Source: an uncultured Candidatus Peregrinibacteria bacterium (GTDB taxonomy: Bacteria > Patescibacteriota > Gracilibacteria > UBA1369). From it: a stretch of DNA of 64,000 nt. This document shows, piece after piece, positions 36,642 through 46,478 of the stretch. The stretch's first letter is position 1. Every line of letters begins with the position of its first letter. The stretch spans positions 1 to 64,000 of the forward strand of contig CALMAI010000027.1 in assembly GCA_937858825.1 (NCBI GenBank), given 5' to 3'. The position numbers and the translations under genes were made by a program. The notes beneath the pieces were generated by a model. The model did no database searches and was not told the origin of the DNA. It saw only the letters and a program-made list of their open reading frames with translations.

Positions 36642-38168
36642 ATGTCAGTCGCAAGAAAAATTCTCATGAATACCGGCGCCCAGATTGGGGCCAAAGCCGT
36701 TTTGGCCTTCATCGGATTCGCCACCGTTCGGTTCATTACCAACTACCTTGAAGTAGAAGGATACGGATACTACACCGGTGTCTACGACTTCATCGCCTTT
36801 TTTGGAATCGCCTCCGACTTGGGGCTCTACACCATCGCCGTCCGTGAAATGGCCCGCGATGAGAAAAACATCGACAAAATCATCGGGAACGTCCTCACCA
36901 TCCGCACAATTCTGGTGCTCATCACCATGACGTTAGCCTTTGTATCAGCCTTTTTCTATCTTCCAACAGACTCAAATTTCTTCCTGCCGGGAGCCGTGGC
37001 AATCGGTGCAACCGCCACCATTTTTGCTCTCCTCACCGGAACAGTTTCTTCCGTTTTGCAGGTGCACTACAAAATGCAGTACAACGCATTCGCATCCGTG
37101 GTTGGAAAGATCATTACACTCGCCTACATGGTGTATGTAATCTTTATCTGGAATCCAGGGGTCAGCGAAGCCGGATTCTACCACCTCTTTGTGGCAGGGA
37201 TTGTCGGAAACATCTTCCTTTTTGGAATTTCCCTCTACTACGCCAAAAAGTTTGCCAACATTCGCTTTCAACTGGACTGGAAATTCATGAAAGGAGTGAT
37301 CGTTAAATCGCTCCCATACGGATTAGCCCTGATCCTCAACAACCTCTATTTCCGTATTGGATCACTCATGCTCGTCCGCATGGCTGGACCGGAACAAACC
37401 GCGCTCTACGGACTTCCGCTGCGCGTCCTGGAAGCCATTGCCATCCTGCCGCTCTACTTTATGAATGCGGTTCTCCCGACCCTTACAAAAACGCTTAAAG
37501 AAAAAGGTCAACGCTACAAACAGGTCATTCAATACTCTTTTGACGCTCTTGTAATGGGAGGAGTTGCCATGGCAGTAGGGATGTCCGCCATCTCATATCA
37601 GGTGATCTACCTCCTTTCAAACGAAGACTTCCTTAGTAACCCGGCAACAGGGTTTTATGGAGCCGATGTCTCGCTTCGAATAGTCATCTTCGCGCTGGCA
37701 TTCTCATTCATCAATACGCTTTTTGGATTCACGCTGGTTGCTATTGGAAAACAGTCGAAACTCCTCTACGTGAACGGAACCGGTGCAATCCTCGCTGTAA
37801 TACTCAATCTCTTCTTAATCCCTGAATATGGTGCACGCGGAGCCGCCATCACTGACATCATGGTCGAAATGTTCGTAGCACTTGGAGCATACCTTTTTGC
37901 CAAAAGATATCTCGATTTCAAAATCAGCCTCAAGAACACCTTTAAAATCATTATCGCCGCGACTGCAATGGGAGCCGCAGTTCATTTTGCGGCAGAACCA
38001 ACCTTCAATCTTCTTGGCCTCGGCAATAAAAACATCCTCCTCCTTATTCCACTCGGAGGCCTCGTTTACATCAGCTTGCTCTTCATTATGAAGGTCATCA
38101 CTCCAGACATGATCGCCATGGTTCGCAAACCAAAAAAGGAAACTCCAAAAACCGAGAGTGACGTCTAA
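36642..38168 (+). CDS. Polysaccharide flippase, MOP/Wzx family
   Basis: 508 residues with about fourteen membrane helices. The N-terminus MSVARKILMNTGAQIGAKAV and the FITNYLEVEGYGYYTGVYDF segment are typical of the oligosaccharide flippase (RfbX/Wzx) branch of the MOP superfamily. It would turn lipid-linked glycans across the membrane for surface polysaccharide assembly, in keeping with the glycosyltransferase elsewhere in the window. Charged C-terminal tail. Divergent from prfB; the AAAAGTTT/AAACTTTT inverted repeat lies between them. Confidence 0.85.
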   Translation: MSVARKILMNTGAQIGAKAVLAFIGFATVRFITNYLEVEGYGYYTGVYDFIAFFGIASDLGLYTIAVREMARDEKNIDKIIGNVLTIRTILVLITMTLAFVSAFFYLPTDSNFFLPGAVAIGATATIFALLTGTVSSVLQVHYKMQYNAFASVVGKIITLAYMVYVIFIWNPGVSEAGFYHLFVAGIVGNIFLFGISLYYAKKFANIRFQLDWKFMKGVIVKSLPYGLALILNNLYFRIGSLMLVRMAGPEQTALYGLPLRVLEAIAILPLYFMNAVLPTLTKTLKEKGQRYKQVIQYSFDALVMGGVAMAVGMSAISYQVIYLLSNEDFLSNPATGFYGADVSLRIVIFALAFSFINTLFGFTLVAIGKQSKLLYVNGTGAILAVILNLFLIPEYGARGAAITDIMVEMFVALGAYLFAKRYLDFKISLKNTFKIIIAATAMGAAVHFAAEPTFNLLGLGNKNILLLIPLGGLVYISLLFIMKVITPDMIAMVRKPKKETPKTESDV

Positions 38169-38176
38169 GTAAAAGT

Positions 38177-39475
38177 CTAAAGCTCATTCACAAGCTTCTT
38201 AAACTTCTCTCCACGCTCTTTGTAATTCTTGAACATATCAAAGCTGGCCGCCGCAGGAGAAAGGATCACAAACTCTCCTTCTTGAGCGATGTCTTCTGCC
38301 AGATTCACGGCATCCTCAAAATGCTCACACCGATAAATCTCCACCGGGAACTCTTGCGGATCAGCCTTTTTCAACTCCTCTTCCATCTCATCCGCCGTTA
38401 CTCCAATCAAAATCACAGACTTCACATTTTCACTATTCTGAAGGTTTTTTGCCCACTCTGAATAGTCAGAATTCTTCTCACTTCCACCGCAAATCAAATG
38501 GGTTCCACCTTCAAACGCGTGCGCGGCAGCAATGCACGTTTCCGGAGTGGTCGAAAACGAATCATTGTAGTACTTCACGCCATTCAATTCACGCACTAAC
38601 TCCAACCGATGCGGCAAACCGGCAAACGAATACAGCACTTTTTGAATAGCCGGAATCGGCACATCAATCCATCGGCAAACCGCTACCGCAGCCATAACAT
38701 TTTCCAAATTATGCGGGCCTGGCAACGCCACCTTTTTGGCCATACCAACCATCTCACACGTGTTCGGCGTACAGTACAAAATCACCGGCCCTTCCGTGTG
38801 CACCCCCTCCTTCAACGGCAACTTCCGGCTCACTTCCATCACATGCCCTTTTGCCTCCTTCTTAAACTCTTCCGCATACTCATAATCCGCATTCAAAACC
38901 AATAAATCGTCCGGGCCTTGCCCACGCGCAATGTTCTTTTTCGCGTCCCAATACTCCGCTTTATCAGCATGATAGTCTAAATGCTCGCTGGTCGTCATCA
39001 GCACCACAGCCACATGTGGACTCTTCTCCAAATCCTGCAATTGAAAGCTCGACATCTCCAAAACTGTCCACGAATCTTCCTTCAAATCATCCAGGAATTC
39101 CAATGGCGGAGTACCGATGTTTCCACCCAAATGCGCATCCCGCCCATCCTCTTTTAACATCTCAAAAATCAAAGTCGATGTCGTTCCCTTCCCCTTTGTT
39201 CCCGTCACACCAATCACTTTCCCCTTGGCATGCTCCATAAAAAACTTGGTCGCACTCGTCATCTCTCCTTGAAAATCTTTGAAACGATCCACTTTCACCC
39301 CCGGACTCCGGAACAACACGTCACACTTCTTTGCTTCCTCAAAAGAACCTTCTCCACCTTCCAACTTTTCATCAAAAACCGTCACGTGTGAATACTCATG
39401 AGCTAACAAATATTTCGCAATAGCCTCGCCTTCGACACCATTTCCTAAAATACCAATATGTGAATCCTTATTCAT
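38177..39475 (-). CDS. murD: UDP-N-acetylmuramoyl-L-alanine--D-glutamate ligase
   Basis: 432 residues from ATG 39475 (MNKDSHIGILGNGVEGEAIA); a longer frame would add 39 unsupported residues. The ATP loop is VIGVTGTKGKGTTST, followed by GGNIGTPPLEF, EMSSFQL and the hinge YNDSFSTTPETCIAA. It adds D-glutamate to the muropeptide precursor in the cytoplasm. With murB and murI also in this window, much of the D-Glu branch is present. Ends tail-to-tail with the flippase gene. Confidence 0.95.
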   Translation of the reverse strand: MNKDSHIGILGNGVEGEAIAKYLLAHEYSHVTVFDEKLEGGEGSFEEAKKCDVLFRSPGVKVDRFKDFQGEMTSATKFFMEHAKGKVIGVTGTKGKGTTSTLIFEMLKEDGRDAHLGGNIGTPPLEFLDDLKEDSWTVLEMSSFQLQDLEKSPHVAVVLMTTSEHLDYHADKAEYWDAKKNIARGQGPDDLLVLNADYEYAEEFKKEAKGHVMEVSRKLPLKEGVHTEGPVILYCTPNTCEMVGMAKKVALPGPHNLENVMAAVAVCRWIDVPIPAIQKVLYSFAGLPHRLELVRELNGVKYYNDSFSTTPETCIAAAHAFEGGTHLICGGSEKNSDYSEWAKNLQNSENVKSVILIGVTADEMEEELKKADPQEFPVEIYRCEHFEDAVNLAEDIAQEGEFVILSPAAASFDMFKNYKERGEKFKKLVNEL

Positions 39476-39610
39476 GAAATATGTATTAAATAAAAGCCCC
39501 AAAAATATACCACCATAGACATTTCTAGCATAGCAGTGTAGACTCAAACCTAATCGCACAACTTCAGAAAGAACTGTGCCAGCCTCGACCACGGCTTTAA
39601 AGTGTGGTAC

Positions 39611-39616
39611 TATAAT
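39611..39616 (+). promoter_or_regulatory. -10 element of the RNase J gene
   Basis: Perfect TATAAT at 39611-39616, 76 bases before the ATG at 39692; the -35 region is poor (TCGACC with a 20-bp spacer). Confidence 0.4.
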
Positions 39617-39691
39617 CTGATATTTCTCGTTCGACTGCGGCGACAGTCAACGAACCAAATAATTTTATTACATAATTCGAAAGAACTATTT

Positions 39692-41665
39692 ATGAATAAC
39701 AATAAGGGAAGTGACTCTCATGGCAGCCAGCCACAGGATAATAAAAATCCGAAGAAAGAGAGCAAGCTCGACGCATGGCTACGCCAGACATTACAAGGCG
39801 GCAGCCAGCCTGCTGGAACAAAAACCGAGCACAAAAAAGGCCCATCAAAGCCTTCAAACAAGAAAAACTCCAGCAAACCAAAACATCAACCACGAAACTC
39901 TTCTCCGAAATCATCACAAAGGAACAAGAGTTTTCGATCAGGAAAGCGCTTTAAAAAACAGCCTTTTAACAAGCCCCGTTATTCACAGGGAAATTTTAAA
40001 GGTAAACTTCGCTGTATTCCAATTGGTGGACTTAACGAAGTTGGAAAGAACTGTATGGTTCTTGAATACGATGAAGATATCATCATCATCGACATGGGAT
40101 ATCAATTCCCGGAAGCCGATCTTCTTGGAGTGGACTACATCATTCCAGACCTCTCATACCTCAAAGGAAAAGAGAAAAAGATCCGAGGAATCATCTTTAC
40201 ACATGGCCATCTTGACCATATTGGAGCCGTTTCATATTTGATTCCGGAACTTGGATTCCCGGAAATGTATGGAGCACAACTCACTATGAGCCTCATCCAA
40301 AAGCAGATAGAGGAGTTTGGACTGGTCAATCAATCCAAAATCAACGTGGTCACCAGCAAGGACACCCTTCAACTGGGGCCATTCAACATCAGTTTCTTTG
40401 GAGTGAACCATAGTATTCCGGATTCACTGGGAGTTGTCGTCAAAACTCCAGCCGGAAACATTGTCCACACTGGTGACTTTAAATTCGATCTCACCCCATC
40501 TGGAAACCAAAAGCCAGCCGAATTCGACAAAATCAGCGCACTGGCACATCAGGATATTTCTGCACTTTTTATCGACTCAACCAATGCCCTCAAACCAGGG
40601 CACACCATCACCGAACAAAAGATCGGTGACTCACTGGAAGAGATCGTGAAAAATACCAACGGACGCATTATCATTGCGTCGTTTTCGTCTCAAATTGGAC
40701 GATTACAGCAGATTGTGAATGCAGCCGTAAAATTCGACAGAAAAATTATTCTCAGCGGACGAAGCCTTATCGACAACTTTGCCATCGCCAGCAAGATTGG
40801 ATATCTGCGCGTCCCACAAGGACTTACAACAGATATTTTCCGCGCAAAAAAAATCCCACCAGAGAAGTCAATTGTCCTCACAACGGGTAGTCAGGGAGAG
40901 GATTTCGCTGCACTCAGCCGTATGTCCATGGAAGAGCACAACAAAATCAAGATCAAACCAGGTGACACGGTGGTACTGTCATCTTCACCAATCCCAGGGA
41001 ATGAAAAAGCTGTTACCAAAGTAATCAACAATCTTTCCCGGCTTGGAGCTCGGATTATCAACAACAACATTATGGATGTCCACACCTCCGGACACGCCGC
41101 GCAGGAAGACCTCAAGCTCATGATGACGCTGGTCAAACCGCGTAATGTGGTGCCAATTCACGGTGAATACTTCATGCGCCAAGGTTGCAAAGCTCTGGCC
41201 ACATCACTCGGCTACTCAGACAGCCAGGGAATCGTCATAGAAAACGGCGATGTCCTTGAAATCGAAAATAACGATGCCGTCTACAAATGTGAAAAAGTCG
41301 AAAATAAATACATTATGGTCGACGGACTTGGCGTGGGAGACATCAGCGCGCAAGTCATTATGGATCGCCAGACACTCGCCGAAAACGGTGTACTCGTCAT
41401 CATGATGGAAGTCGATGCCAAGAGCCGCAAACCAAAAGGAAAAGTCGAGGTAATTTCACGCGGATTCATCTACATGAAAGAATCAGATGAATTGGTCAAA
41501 ACCATTGGTGAAAAAGCCCATGAACACTACCTCAAGCTCCTTAGCAAACGTCCGGACGCCAACCGCAACGAGGCCAAAAAATACCTTCGCGAAAGCCTGG
41601 ACAGCTTTGTACAGCAAAAAATCGATCGATCACCACTCATCTTGCCGGTGATTATCGAAAAGTAG
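39692..41665 (+). CDS. rnj: Ribonuclease J
   Basis: 657 residues from ATG 39692, downstream of a perfect -10. The first ~95 residues are basic, disordered and Lys/Ser/Asn-rich, likely to bind RNA. The metallo-beta-lactamase core starts with LRCIPIGGLNEVGKNCMVLE and has the zinc motif THGHLDHIGA; the beta-CASP part has IIIASFSSQIGR and HTSGHA. It acts as 5'-3' exonuclease and endonuclease in mRNA decay and rRNA maturation. A clear terminator follows. Confidence 0.95.
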   Translation: MNNNKGSDSHGSQPQDNKNPKKESKLDAWLRQTLQGGSQPAGTKTEHKKGPSKPSNKKNSSKPKHQPRNSSPKSSQRNKSFRSGKRFKKQPFNKPRYSQGNFKGKLRCIPIGGLNEVGKNCMVLEYDEDIIIIDMGYQFPEADLLGVDYIIPDLSYLKGKEKKIRGIIFTHGHLDHIGAVSYLIPELGFPEMYGAQLTMSLIQKQIEEFGLVNQSKINVVTSKDTLQLGPFNISFFGVNHSIPDSLGVVVKTPAGNIVHTGDFKFDLTPSGNQKPAEFDKISALAHQDISALFIDSTNALKPGHTITEQKIGDSLEEIVKNTNGRIIIASFSSQIGRLQQIVNAAVKFDRKIILSGRSLIDNFAIASKIGYLRVPQGLTTDIFRAKKIPPEKSIVLTTGSQGEDFAALSRMSMEEHNKIKIKPGDTVVLSSSPIPGNEKAVTKVINNLSRLGARIINNNIMDVHTSGHAAQEDLKLMMTLVKPRNVVPIHGEYFMRQGCKALATSLGYSDSQGIVIENGDVLEIENNDAVYKCEKVENKYIMVDGLGVGDISAQVIMDRQTLAENGVLVIMMEVDAKSRKPKGKVEVISRGFIYMKESDELVKTIGEKAHEHYLKLLSKRPDANRNEAKKYLRESLDSFVQQKIDRSPLILPVIIEK

Positions 41666-41684
41666 ACTCCCAGCCCAAAAATAC

Positions 41685-41714
41685 AAAGGACCATTCACGT
41701 AATGGTCCTTTTTT
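41685..41714 (+). terminator. Terminator of the RNase J gene
   Basis: AAAGGACCATT (41685-41695), loop CACGT, AATGGTCCTTTTTT (41701-41714): an 11-bp perfect stem followed by a T-run. Confidence 0.92.
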
Positions 41715-41753
41715 CTATGCGTTGTAAAAAGAGCACAAAAAGATGGAAAAGTC

Positions 41754-41782
41754 TTGACAAAAAAGCAAAAAGTTACTATTTT
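41754..41782 (+). promoter_or_regulatory. Promoter of the FHA gene
   Basis: TTGACA (41754-41759), 17-bp spacer, TATTTT (41777-41782). The TTG at 41754, which could be read as a start codon, is the -35 hexamer, so the ATG at 41814 is the real start. Confidence 0.65.
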
Positions 41783-41813
41783 ACCTCCCTTCAGGAAGAA
41801 TCATATTTTTGTT

Positions 41814-44800
41814 ATGAATAAGCCAAAAAATCCAGACAGCAGCGATATCAGGGATTCAAATGAAGTCGATCCAACTGCCCACACGGAGCATGCAATGCCC
41901 GTTATGCCAGAGATCGACGAGAGTATTCCAGAAGATGAAAGAGCGACATTGCCGGTCATTTTACCGGAAGATCTTGGGAAAAACCCTGTCGCCCATGCCA
42001 AAACCGAACATGACATGCATGCTATGGATCCAACTATAGCAATAGAGGCCATTTCCGACCTCAGCGATCTCCCGCCAGCAAAGGTTGTTTCAATGCCACC
42101 ACCAATCCTATCGACTCCACCACCATCAATTATGGTAAGGGAGGATGACAGCCTTATCGAAAATTTCGATGTTATTGATAGGCCGGTAGCCATCATCACA
42201 AATGAAAAAGGATCAGCCACTATTGCCACCATCCCTCTTTTTACAGGATTCAGCACTAGCCACTACGATGGAAATGAAGAGTACGATCCAAAAGCATCAT
42301 TTTTCACCATCGGAACTGATCCGCTCTGTGATATCCATTTGGAAAAGATCGACAATCCTTGTATTCAGCCGCACCACGCGGTCATCAAAATTCAAAATGG
42401 AAAGGCTTTCATTCGCGGAAAAGAAGGACTGGTAAGGCTCAACGGTGAACCGGCAATAACATGGCAGGAAATCGATCCCGAAAAAGACATTGTAAAAATC
42501 ATTCCAAAACAGGGAAATCATGGCGTAAAAATCATGGATCCGCGATACCTCAAAATAAACCCACGTCAGGTTCATATTGAGGAAGAAGACCAAAAAGTCA
42601 TGATCGACACACTGCGAACCCGGGCAACAAATGTGGTAAAAGCAATGAATCAGGCAATACAAACACTCCTGAAAGATCCAGCGCACAACCCAGAATTAGC
42701 AGAAAAAGTTCAGCAGTTGGGAGCCCTTCTTCAGGAGCTCATCGATATCGATACCGACATAGGATATTGCTCTCTCAAAAGCCACGCCCTGTTCTTTATG
42801 CGATATTTCGATATCGCAAAAGAGACAAAGGACCAAATGGAAAACGTCCTCGCAGAGGTGCGTGGAATAGATGGTATTCGCGCGGAAATCGACGAAAGAA
42901 CAAAACGCATCGAAGCAATGGAAAAAGCGCACCACCGCAGAGCATGTGAGCTCTGGGAGGTTGATGACATCCATTTCACCCCAGACGAAGATCCTCTCAA
43001 CAAAGAACAGGTCCCATACATTTTCCGTTGTCCGGTTTTCACCATAAAAAAGAACGGAGGAATGACATCAAAACCAGTCCCAATGCTCATCCCGGCTATG
43101 GATATTGGAACCCATCCGGTTTGTCATATTGAACTTGATCCATCATCAGAATCCAAACCAAACAGCAAGAACCACATTGCTCCATTTGCCGGAAAACTTT
43201 TTTATCAATACGAAGGCGGAGAACGGGTTCTGTACTTCCAGTATCTCCAGCCAAACGTTCTCATCAAGAGCACAGAAACATCAGCCAAAAAAGTACCGCC
43301 ACCAACAGAAACCTTCAGAGTTACCGAAGATATGACTATTCATATTGGAGGTTACGAACTCAAAGTGGATAACCAAACCCACGGTTTTACCTATGGCTCA
43401 ATCAAAAATGACCTTCTTGGCAGCATCGAAAAGCCAGGAATTATCGATGAACTCTTCGAATGCATAGATGATCAGGCAGTCACAACCTGGGAACAAGATG
43501 ACCAGGCTATACGCTACCTTCAGACGATTATTGAAGGCATTGAACAAAGCAATCTCCCGGAAGAGGAAAAGCAGGAGTTCCGCGATAAATATCAGGAAAA
43601 ATATGAAAAAATTACCCAAAAACTTATTGGAAAAATTCAGGATGGATGGCGGGAAGAGGAACCACATGCAGATTCAGGACATTTCCAGACATTGCTTCTT
43701 TTTGCCCAGGCAGAAGATGGATTTGCAAGAGCGGCACAATGTATTTACGCGCCGGACGGAATTCTGAAGTATGAGGCGGAAAGAAGAGTCGATATCTATA
43801 CCAGGAATCATCATCGAGATCTCCCGGAAAGCGAAAACACAATATTGGGAAGATGGAAAAACAGATCTACAAGACAATGGATAGAACCAGATGTGAATCC
43901 AACTGCAGCAGTAGAAGTAGCCCGTTTTCTTGAATTTGGACTCATTGAAGACGAACAAGTGGAAGACCTTGGACGCTTTACAGATCGTATTCAGAAGATT
44001 CTTAAAGTTCGCGAACAGTTCAGAAAACTCGACAACGACCACACCAATTTAGAGGAAATTCTGGAACTCAGAGATCGCTGCAACAACCTTTCCATGAGCG
44101 ATATTTTTGCTACCGAAGAGATTGAAACCAGAAATCTTCACATTGAAGTGGACATGAAACCCGAAGGAAAAGCCAAAGAGTATGTCCGAAAAATTTGCAT
44201 TTTCCAGGCAAGAAAAGCCTTCAAACGACTCAAGGAAAGCAACGATCCGGAACACATCCGTGCTGATGAAGCTCTTATCACAGGACTCTGTGCTATGGGA
44301 ATCATGCAAAAATTTGAACTCATTGATAACGTGAATGACTTCATTCCTCAGGAGGAGATCGACGCCATCATTAGTCAAAAGCGAAAAGAAAACCCAGCCG
44401 CAACCGATGAAGAGCTAAGAAACCAGATTAAAGCCCAAGAGGCCAACGACCTCATTAGTGAACAGCTCACTAAGGCAGAGGCCCTGGAACAGGCCGAAAA
44501 AGCACGTGAAAGACTGGAGGAGGACATTAACCAGGCCGTAAAACACGTGGCAATCATTCAGGACCAAAACATGAGAGCCCGTGACAAAGGTATGTCTTTT
44601 GAACTATTGCAGCAGATGATACCGCTTACAAAAGTGGTTTTTAGTCCGGGACTCCAGAAGGTTATGGACGACACAACGTACGATCTTCATGTAGGTGAGA
44701 TTGAATATAATACTGGAAAAGCTCATGCAAAAGCCACTCCAACACGTTTAAACTGGCATCGGATCTTTAAAGAATGGACGAACCGATTTCAAAGCGGACT

Positions 44801-45248
44801 CCGCCTCATTGGAAGAAAAGCCCTCAGTTCAGGCCAAAACCTGGAAACCATGTATCGCATGGTCGATTATGCGCTGACACAAGGATACGTTGAGCAGGAA
44901 GATTTCAATGGCTTATATGGGGAGCTCCGTCGTGCCGCCAAAGCAAAGCAATACAAGACAGCAGCTTTTGCATCAGCAGTGACTAATTTCGATTATCTGG
45001 AACAGGCTCCTATTCACAAATACAGTACACCACGAGACAAAGACTTTTATGAAAGTGTCAAAAATGAAATCACAGCGCAAAAACTTCAGCAGATGATAGA
45101 TGGATACAGATCAGGAACTGCCAATGAGAAATTTAAGTATCAAATGAAGATAAAAGAACTTCAAAGAAAAGAACCAATCGCGACCGACATCCTGAAAAGA
45201 ATGGATTTAACAGCAAAAGAACGAGACCTTTTACAACTAAGCGCGTAA
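41814..45248 (+). CDS. Giant protein with two FHA-type domains
   Basis: 1144 residues from ATG 41814. A Pro-rich disordered N-terminus (to ~150) precedes an FHA domain (~160-220: FTIGTDPLCDIHL, then PHHAVIKI), with the GT..L, S/H and N positions for phosphothreonine binding partly kept. A second FHA-like domain (~423-525) has MDIGTHPVCHIELDP and a long insertion. The rest is helical with coiled coils. No membrane segment. FHA domains read phosphothreonine, so this may be an effector of the kinase at 4239, 36 kb away (inference). Confidence 0.75.
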   Translation: MNKPKNPDSSDIRDSNEVDPTAHTEHAMPVMPEIDESIPEDERATLPVILPEDLGKNPVAHAKTEHDMHAMDPTIAIEAISDLSDLPPAKVVSMPPPILSTPPPSIMVREDDSLIENFDVIDRPVAIITNEKGSATIATIPLFTGFSTSHYDGNEEYDPKASFFTIGTDPLCDIHLEKIDNPCIQPHHAVIKIQNGKAFIRGKEGLVRLNGEPAITWQEIDPEKDIVKIIPKQGNHGVKIMDPRYLKINPRQVHIEEEDQKVMIDTLRTRATNVVKAMNQAIQTLLKDPAHNPELAEKVQQLGALLQELIDIDTDIGYCSLKSHALFFMRYFDIAKETKDQMENVLAEVRGIDGIRAEIDERTKRIEAMEKAHHRRACELWEVDDIHFTPDEDPLNKEQVPYIFRCPVFTIKKNGGMTSKPVPMLIPAMDIGTHPVCHIELDPSSESKPNSKNHIAPFAGKLFYQYEGGERVLYFQYLQPNVLIKSTETSAKKVPPPTETFRVTEDMTIHIGGYELKVDNQTHGFTYGSIKNDLLGSIEKPGIIDELFECIDDQAVTTWEQDDQAIRYLQTIIEGIEQSNLPEEEKQEFRDKYQEKYEKITQKLIGKIQDGWREEEPHADSGHFQTLLLFAQAEDGFARAAQCIYAPDGILKYEAERRVDIYTRNHHRDLPESENTILGRWKNRSTRQWIEPDVNPTAAVEVARFLEFGLIEDEQVEDLGRFTDRIQKILKVREQFRKLDNDHTNLEEILELRDRCNNLSMSDIFATEEIETRNLHIEVDMKPEGKAKEYVRKICIFQARKAFKRLKESNDPEHIRADEALITGLCAMGIMQKFELIDNVNDFIPQEEIDAIISQKRKENPAATDEELRNQIKAQEANDLISEQLTKAEALEQAEKARERLEEDINQAVKHVAIIQDQNMRARDKGMSFELLQQMIPLTKVVFSPGLQKVMDDTTYDLHVGEIEYNTGKAHAKATPTRLNWHRIFKEWTNRFQSGLRLIGRKALSSGQNLETMYRMVDYALTQGYVEQEDFNGLYGELRRAAKAKQYKTAAFASAVTNFDYLEQAPIHKYSTPRDKDFYESVKNEITAQKLQQMIDGYRSGTANEKFKYQMKIKELQRKEPIATDILKRMDLTAKERDLLQLSA

Positions 45249-45267
45249 TTGAGAACCTCGCCGAAGC

Positions 45268-45284
45268 TGCCCTCTGGGCATTTT
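45268..45284 (+). terminator. Possible terminator of the FHA gene
   Basis: TGCCC (45268-45272), loop TCT, GGGCA (45276-45280), then TTTT, 20 bases after the stop codon. Confidence 0.45.
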
Positions 45285-45353
45285 CAGTGAGGCGCTCAAA
45301 CTCGATCAAATTCAACAAACTCAAAGGGCCTTGTGCCCAGAAAGGATAGTGAA

Positions 45354-46304
45354 ATGGCTATCACGGAAAACATTGCCAAATGGGAACTGGGCCAGCAGGG
45401 ATTCGATCCCGAAGCGGAGTATCTGAAGCAGGCATTCTCATACATGCCCAACGAAGGCCTGGCCGATCAGGGTGAATGGGAGGGCTTTCTGAATGCCATC
45501 GACGAGGCTCTCCAGGAGAAGGCTGCGGAAGACAACGGCGGAAATCTGCCGGACAACTTCACGTTGCCGGACTGGCGCGACTACGGCACCGTCCTGTCCG
45601 ACTGTCCGGAGGAGATCAAAAGCGGGGAACTCCCGCTGCTGGCTCCACCGGACGTCCATGCCCCACCACCGCCGGGTACCCTCTTCGCAGAGCCCCCGGT
45701 GATGGAGAACACCAACCCCGCTGGATTCGAAGAGGTGCAACACCCTCCCATCGAAAATCCCATCAACCATGAGGAGGAACGGTTCAGTGAGCCGGAAGAC
45801 CAGCCAGAGGAGAAGAGCGGGTGGGGAACTCGCTTGGCAGCTCTGGTCACCTTCGCCTTGATGGTCGGCTTTCTCTTTTTGGCTTGGAATCAGGGCTGGT
45901 TCTCGGAATACGACAACAAGGATCAGGCCAACACCGAGAAGGCCGACGACAGCGACAGCAAGGATGACAAGGTCGTCATCAACGATCCGACCGATTCCAC
46001 GAAGGAGAAATCGGAAACCCCGGCACCTCCGCCCGTGGTCACGGCTCCTCCACAACCCGAAAAGCAGCCCACGCCGACCGACAAAGGCAACACCATCAAG
46101 GTCGTCTGCGACGTCAGCCACAAGCTGGTCAGCGCCTGTAGCGATGTCCCGAAAGACTGCACCGTCGATTCGGGACTGTGGCCACACATCAGGGCCACGT
46201 GCGGTACGGAGACGTACTGCTCGCAACATGGTGGTCCTGCTGCCGGCGGCCGCGGCAAGAACGCGGAGCTCACGCTCAAGAAAGACTGGTGCAAGTCTTC
46301 CTGA
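45354..46304 (+). CDS. Single-TM protein with Cys-rich outer domain, GC-rich foreign gene
   Basis: 316 residues from ATG 45354, preceded by a clear AAAGGA Shine-Dalgarno that native genes here lack. Codons strongly prefer G/C in the third position, unlike both neighbours. The cytoplasmic part (1-155) is acidic and Pro-rich, one TM follows (LAALVTFALMVGFLFLAW), then a Pro/Lys/Asp-rich linker and a C-terminal domain with six Cys (CDVSH, SACSDV, DCTV, TCGT, YCSQ, DWCKSS), probably disulfide-bonded outside. No family recognised. Possibly acquired by transfer; an assembly chimera cannot be excluded. Confidence 0.6.
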   Translation: MAITENIAKWELGQQGFDPEAEYLKQAFSYMPNEGLADQGEWEGFLNAIDEALQEKAAEDNGGNLPDNFTLPDWRDYGTVLSDCPEEIKSGELPLLAPPDVHAPPPPGTLFAEPPVMENTNPAGFEEVQHPPIENPINHEEERFSEPEDQPEEKSGWGTRLAALVTFALMVGFLFLAWNQGWFSEYDNKDQANTEKADDSDSKDDKVVINDPTDSTKEKSETPAPPPVVTAPPQPEKQPTPTDKGNTIKVVCDVSHKLVSACSDVPKDCTVDSGLWPHIRATCGTETYCSQHGGPAAGGRGKNAELTLKKDWCKSS

Positions 46305-46316
46305 GCAACATGATCG

Positions 46317-46421
46317 AGGCGCGCCCGTGCCAACGGGCCCCACTTTCCATATGGAAGGCACGGGCGCCCCTCGGTCAAACCCGAACCCCGCGTAGCCACA
46401 AGCAGCGCGGGGTTCTTTCTA
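46317..46421 (+). terminator. Two GC-rich hairpins after the foreign gene
   Basis: A long stem of 15/16 bp runs from 46317-46332 to 46356-46371, with the palindrome TTCCATATGGAA in its loop. A second hairpin, GAACCCCGCG (46383-46392) with CGCGGGGTTC (46406-46415), is followed by TTTCT and is a good intrinsic terminator. Confidence 0.7.
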
Positions 46422-46425
46422 ATAC

Positions 46426-46450
46426 AAAAAACTCTGCCAGCCGACAGAGT
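46426..46450 (-). terminator. Displaced terminator of the tRNA-Thr/tRNA-Tyr operon
   Basis: Minus strand ACTCTG (46450-46445), loop, CAGAGT (46436-46431), then a T-run. No minus-strand gene ends near it now, but it lies 9 bases outside the left attachment repeat, where the tRNA-Tyr 3' flank stood before integration. It is therefore probably the tRNA operon's own terminator. Confidence 0.6.
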
Positions 46451-46458
46451 AAATAACA

Positions 46459-46478
46459 CTTCAAGAATGGTGGGCAGG
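46459..46478. repeat. Left attachment repeat (attL core)
   Basis: cttcaagaatggtgggcagg, identical to 51528-51547. Here only the last 11 bases of the tRNA-Tyr gene and 9 flanking bases are duplicated. Confidence 0.85.

Noticed and set aside
41754-41813. TTG start at 41754 for the FHA protein
   Set aside because: This TTG is the first half of the TTGACA -35 hexamer, upstream of the transcription start.
45438-46361. 307-residue frame on the minus strand of the GC-rich gene
   Set aside because: GC-rich DNA keeps several frames open. The plus frame has a Shine-Dalgarno, a sensible membrane layout and a terminator.
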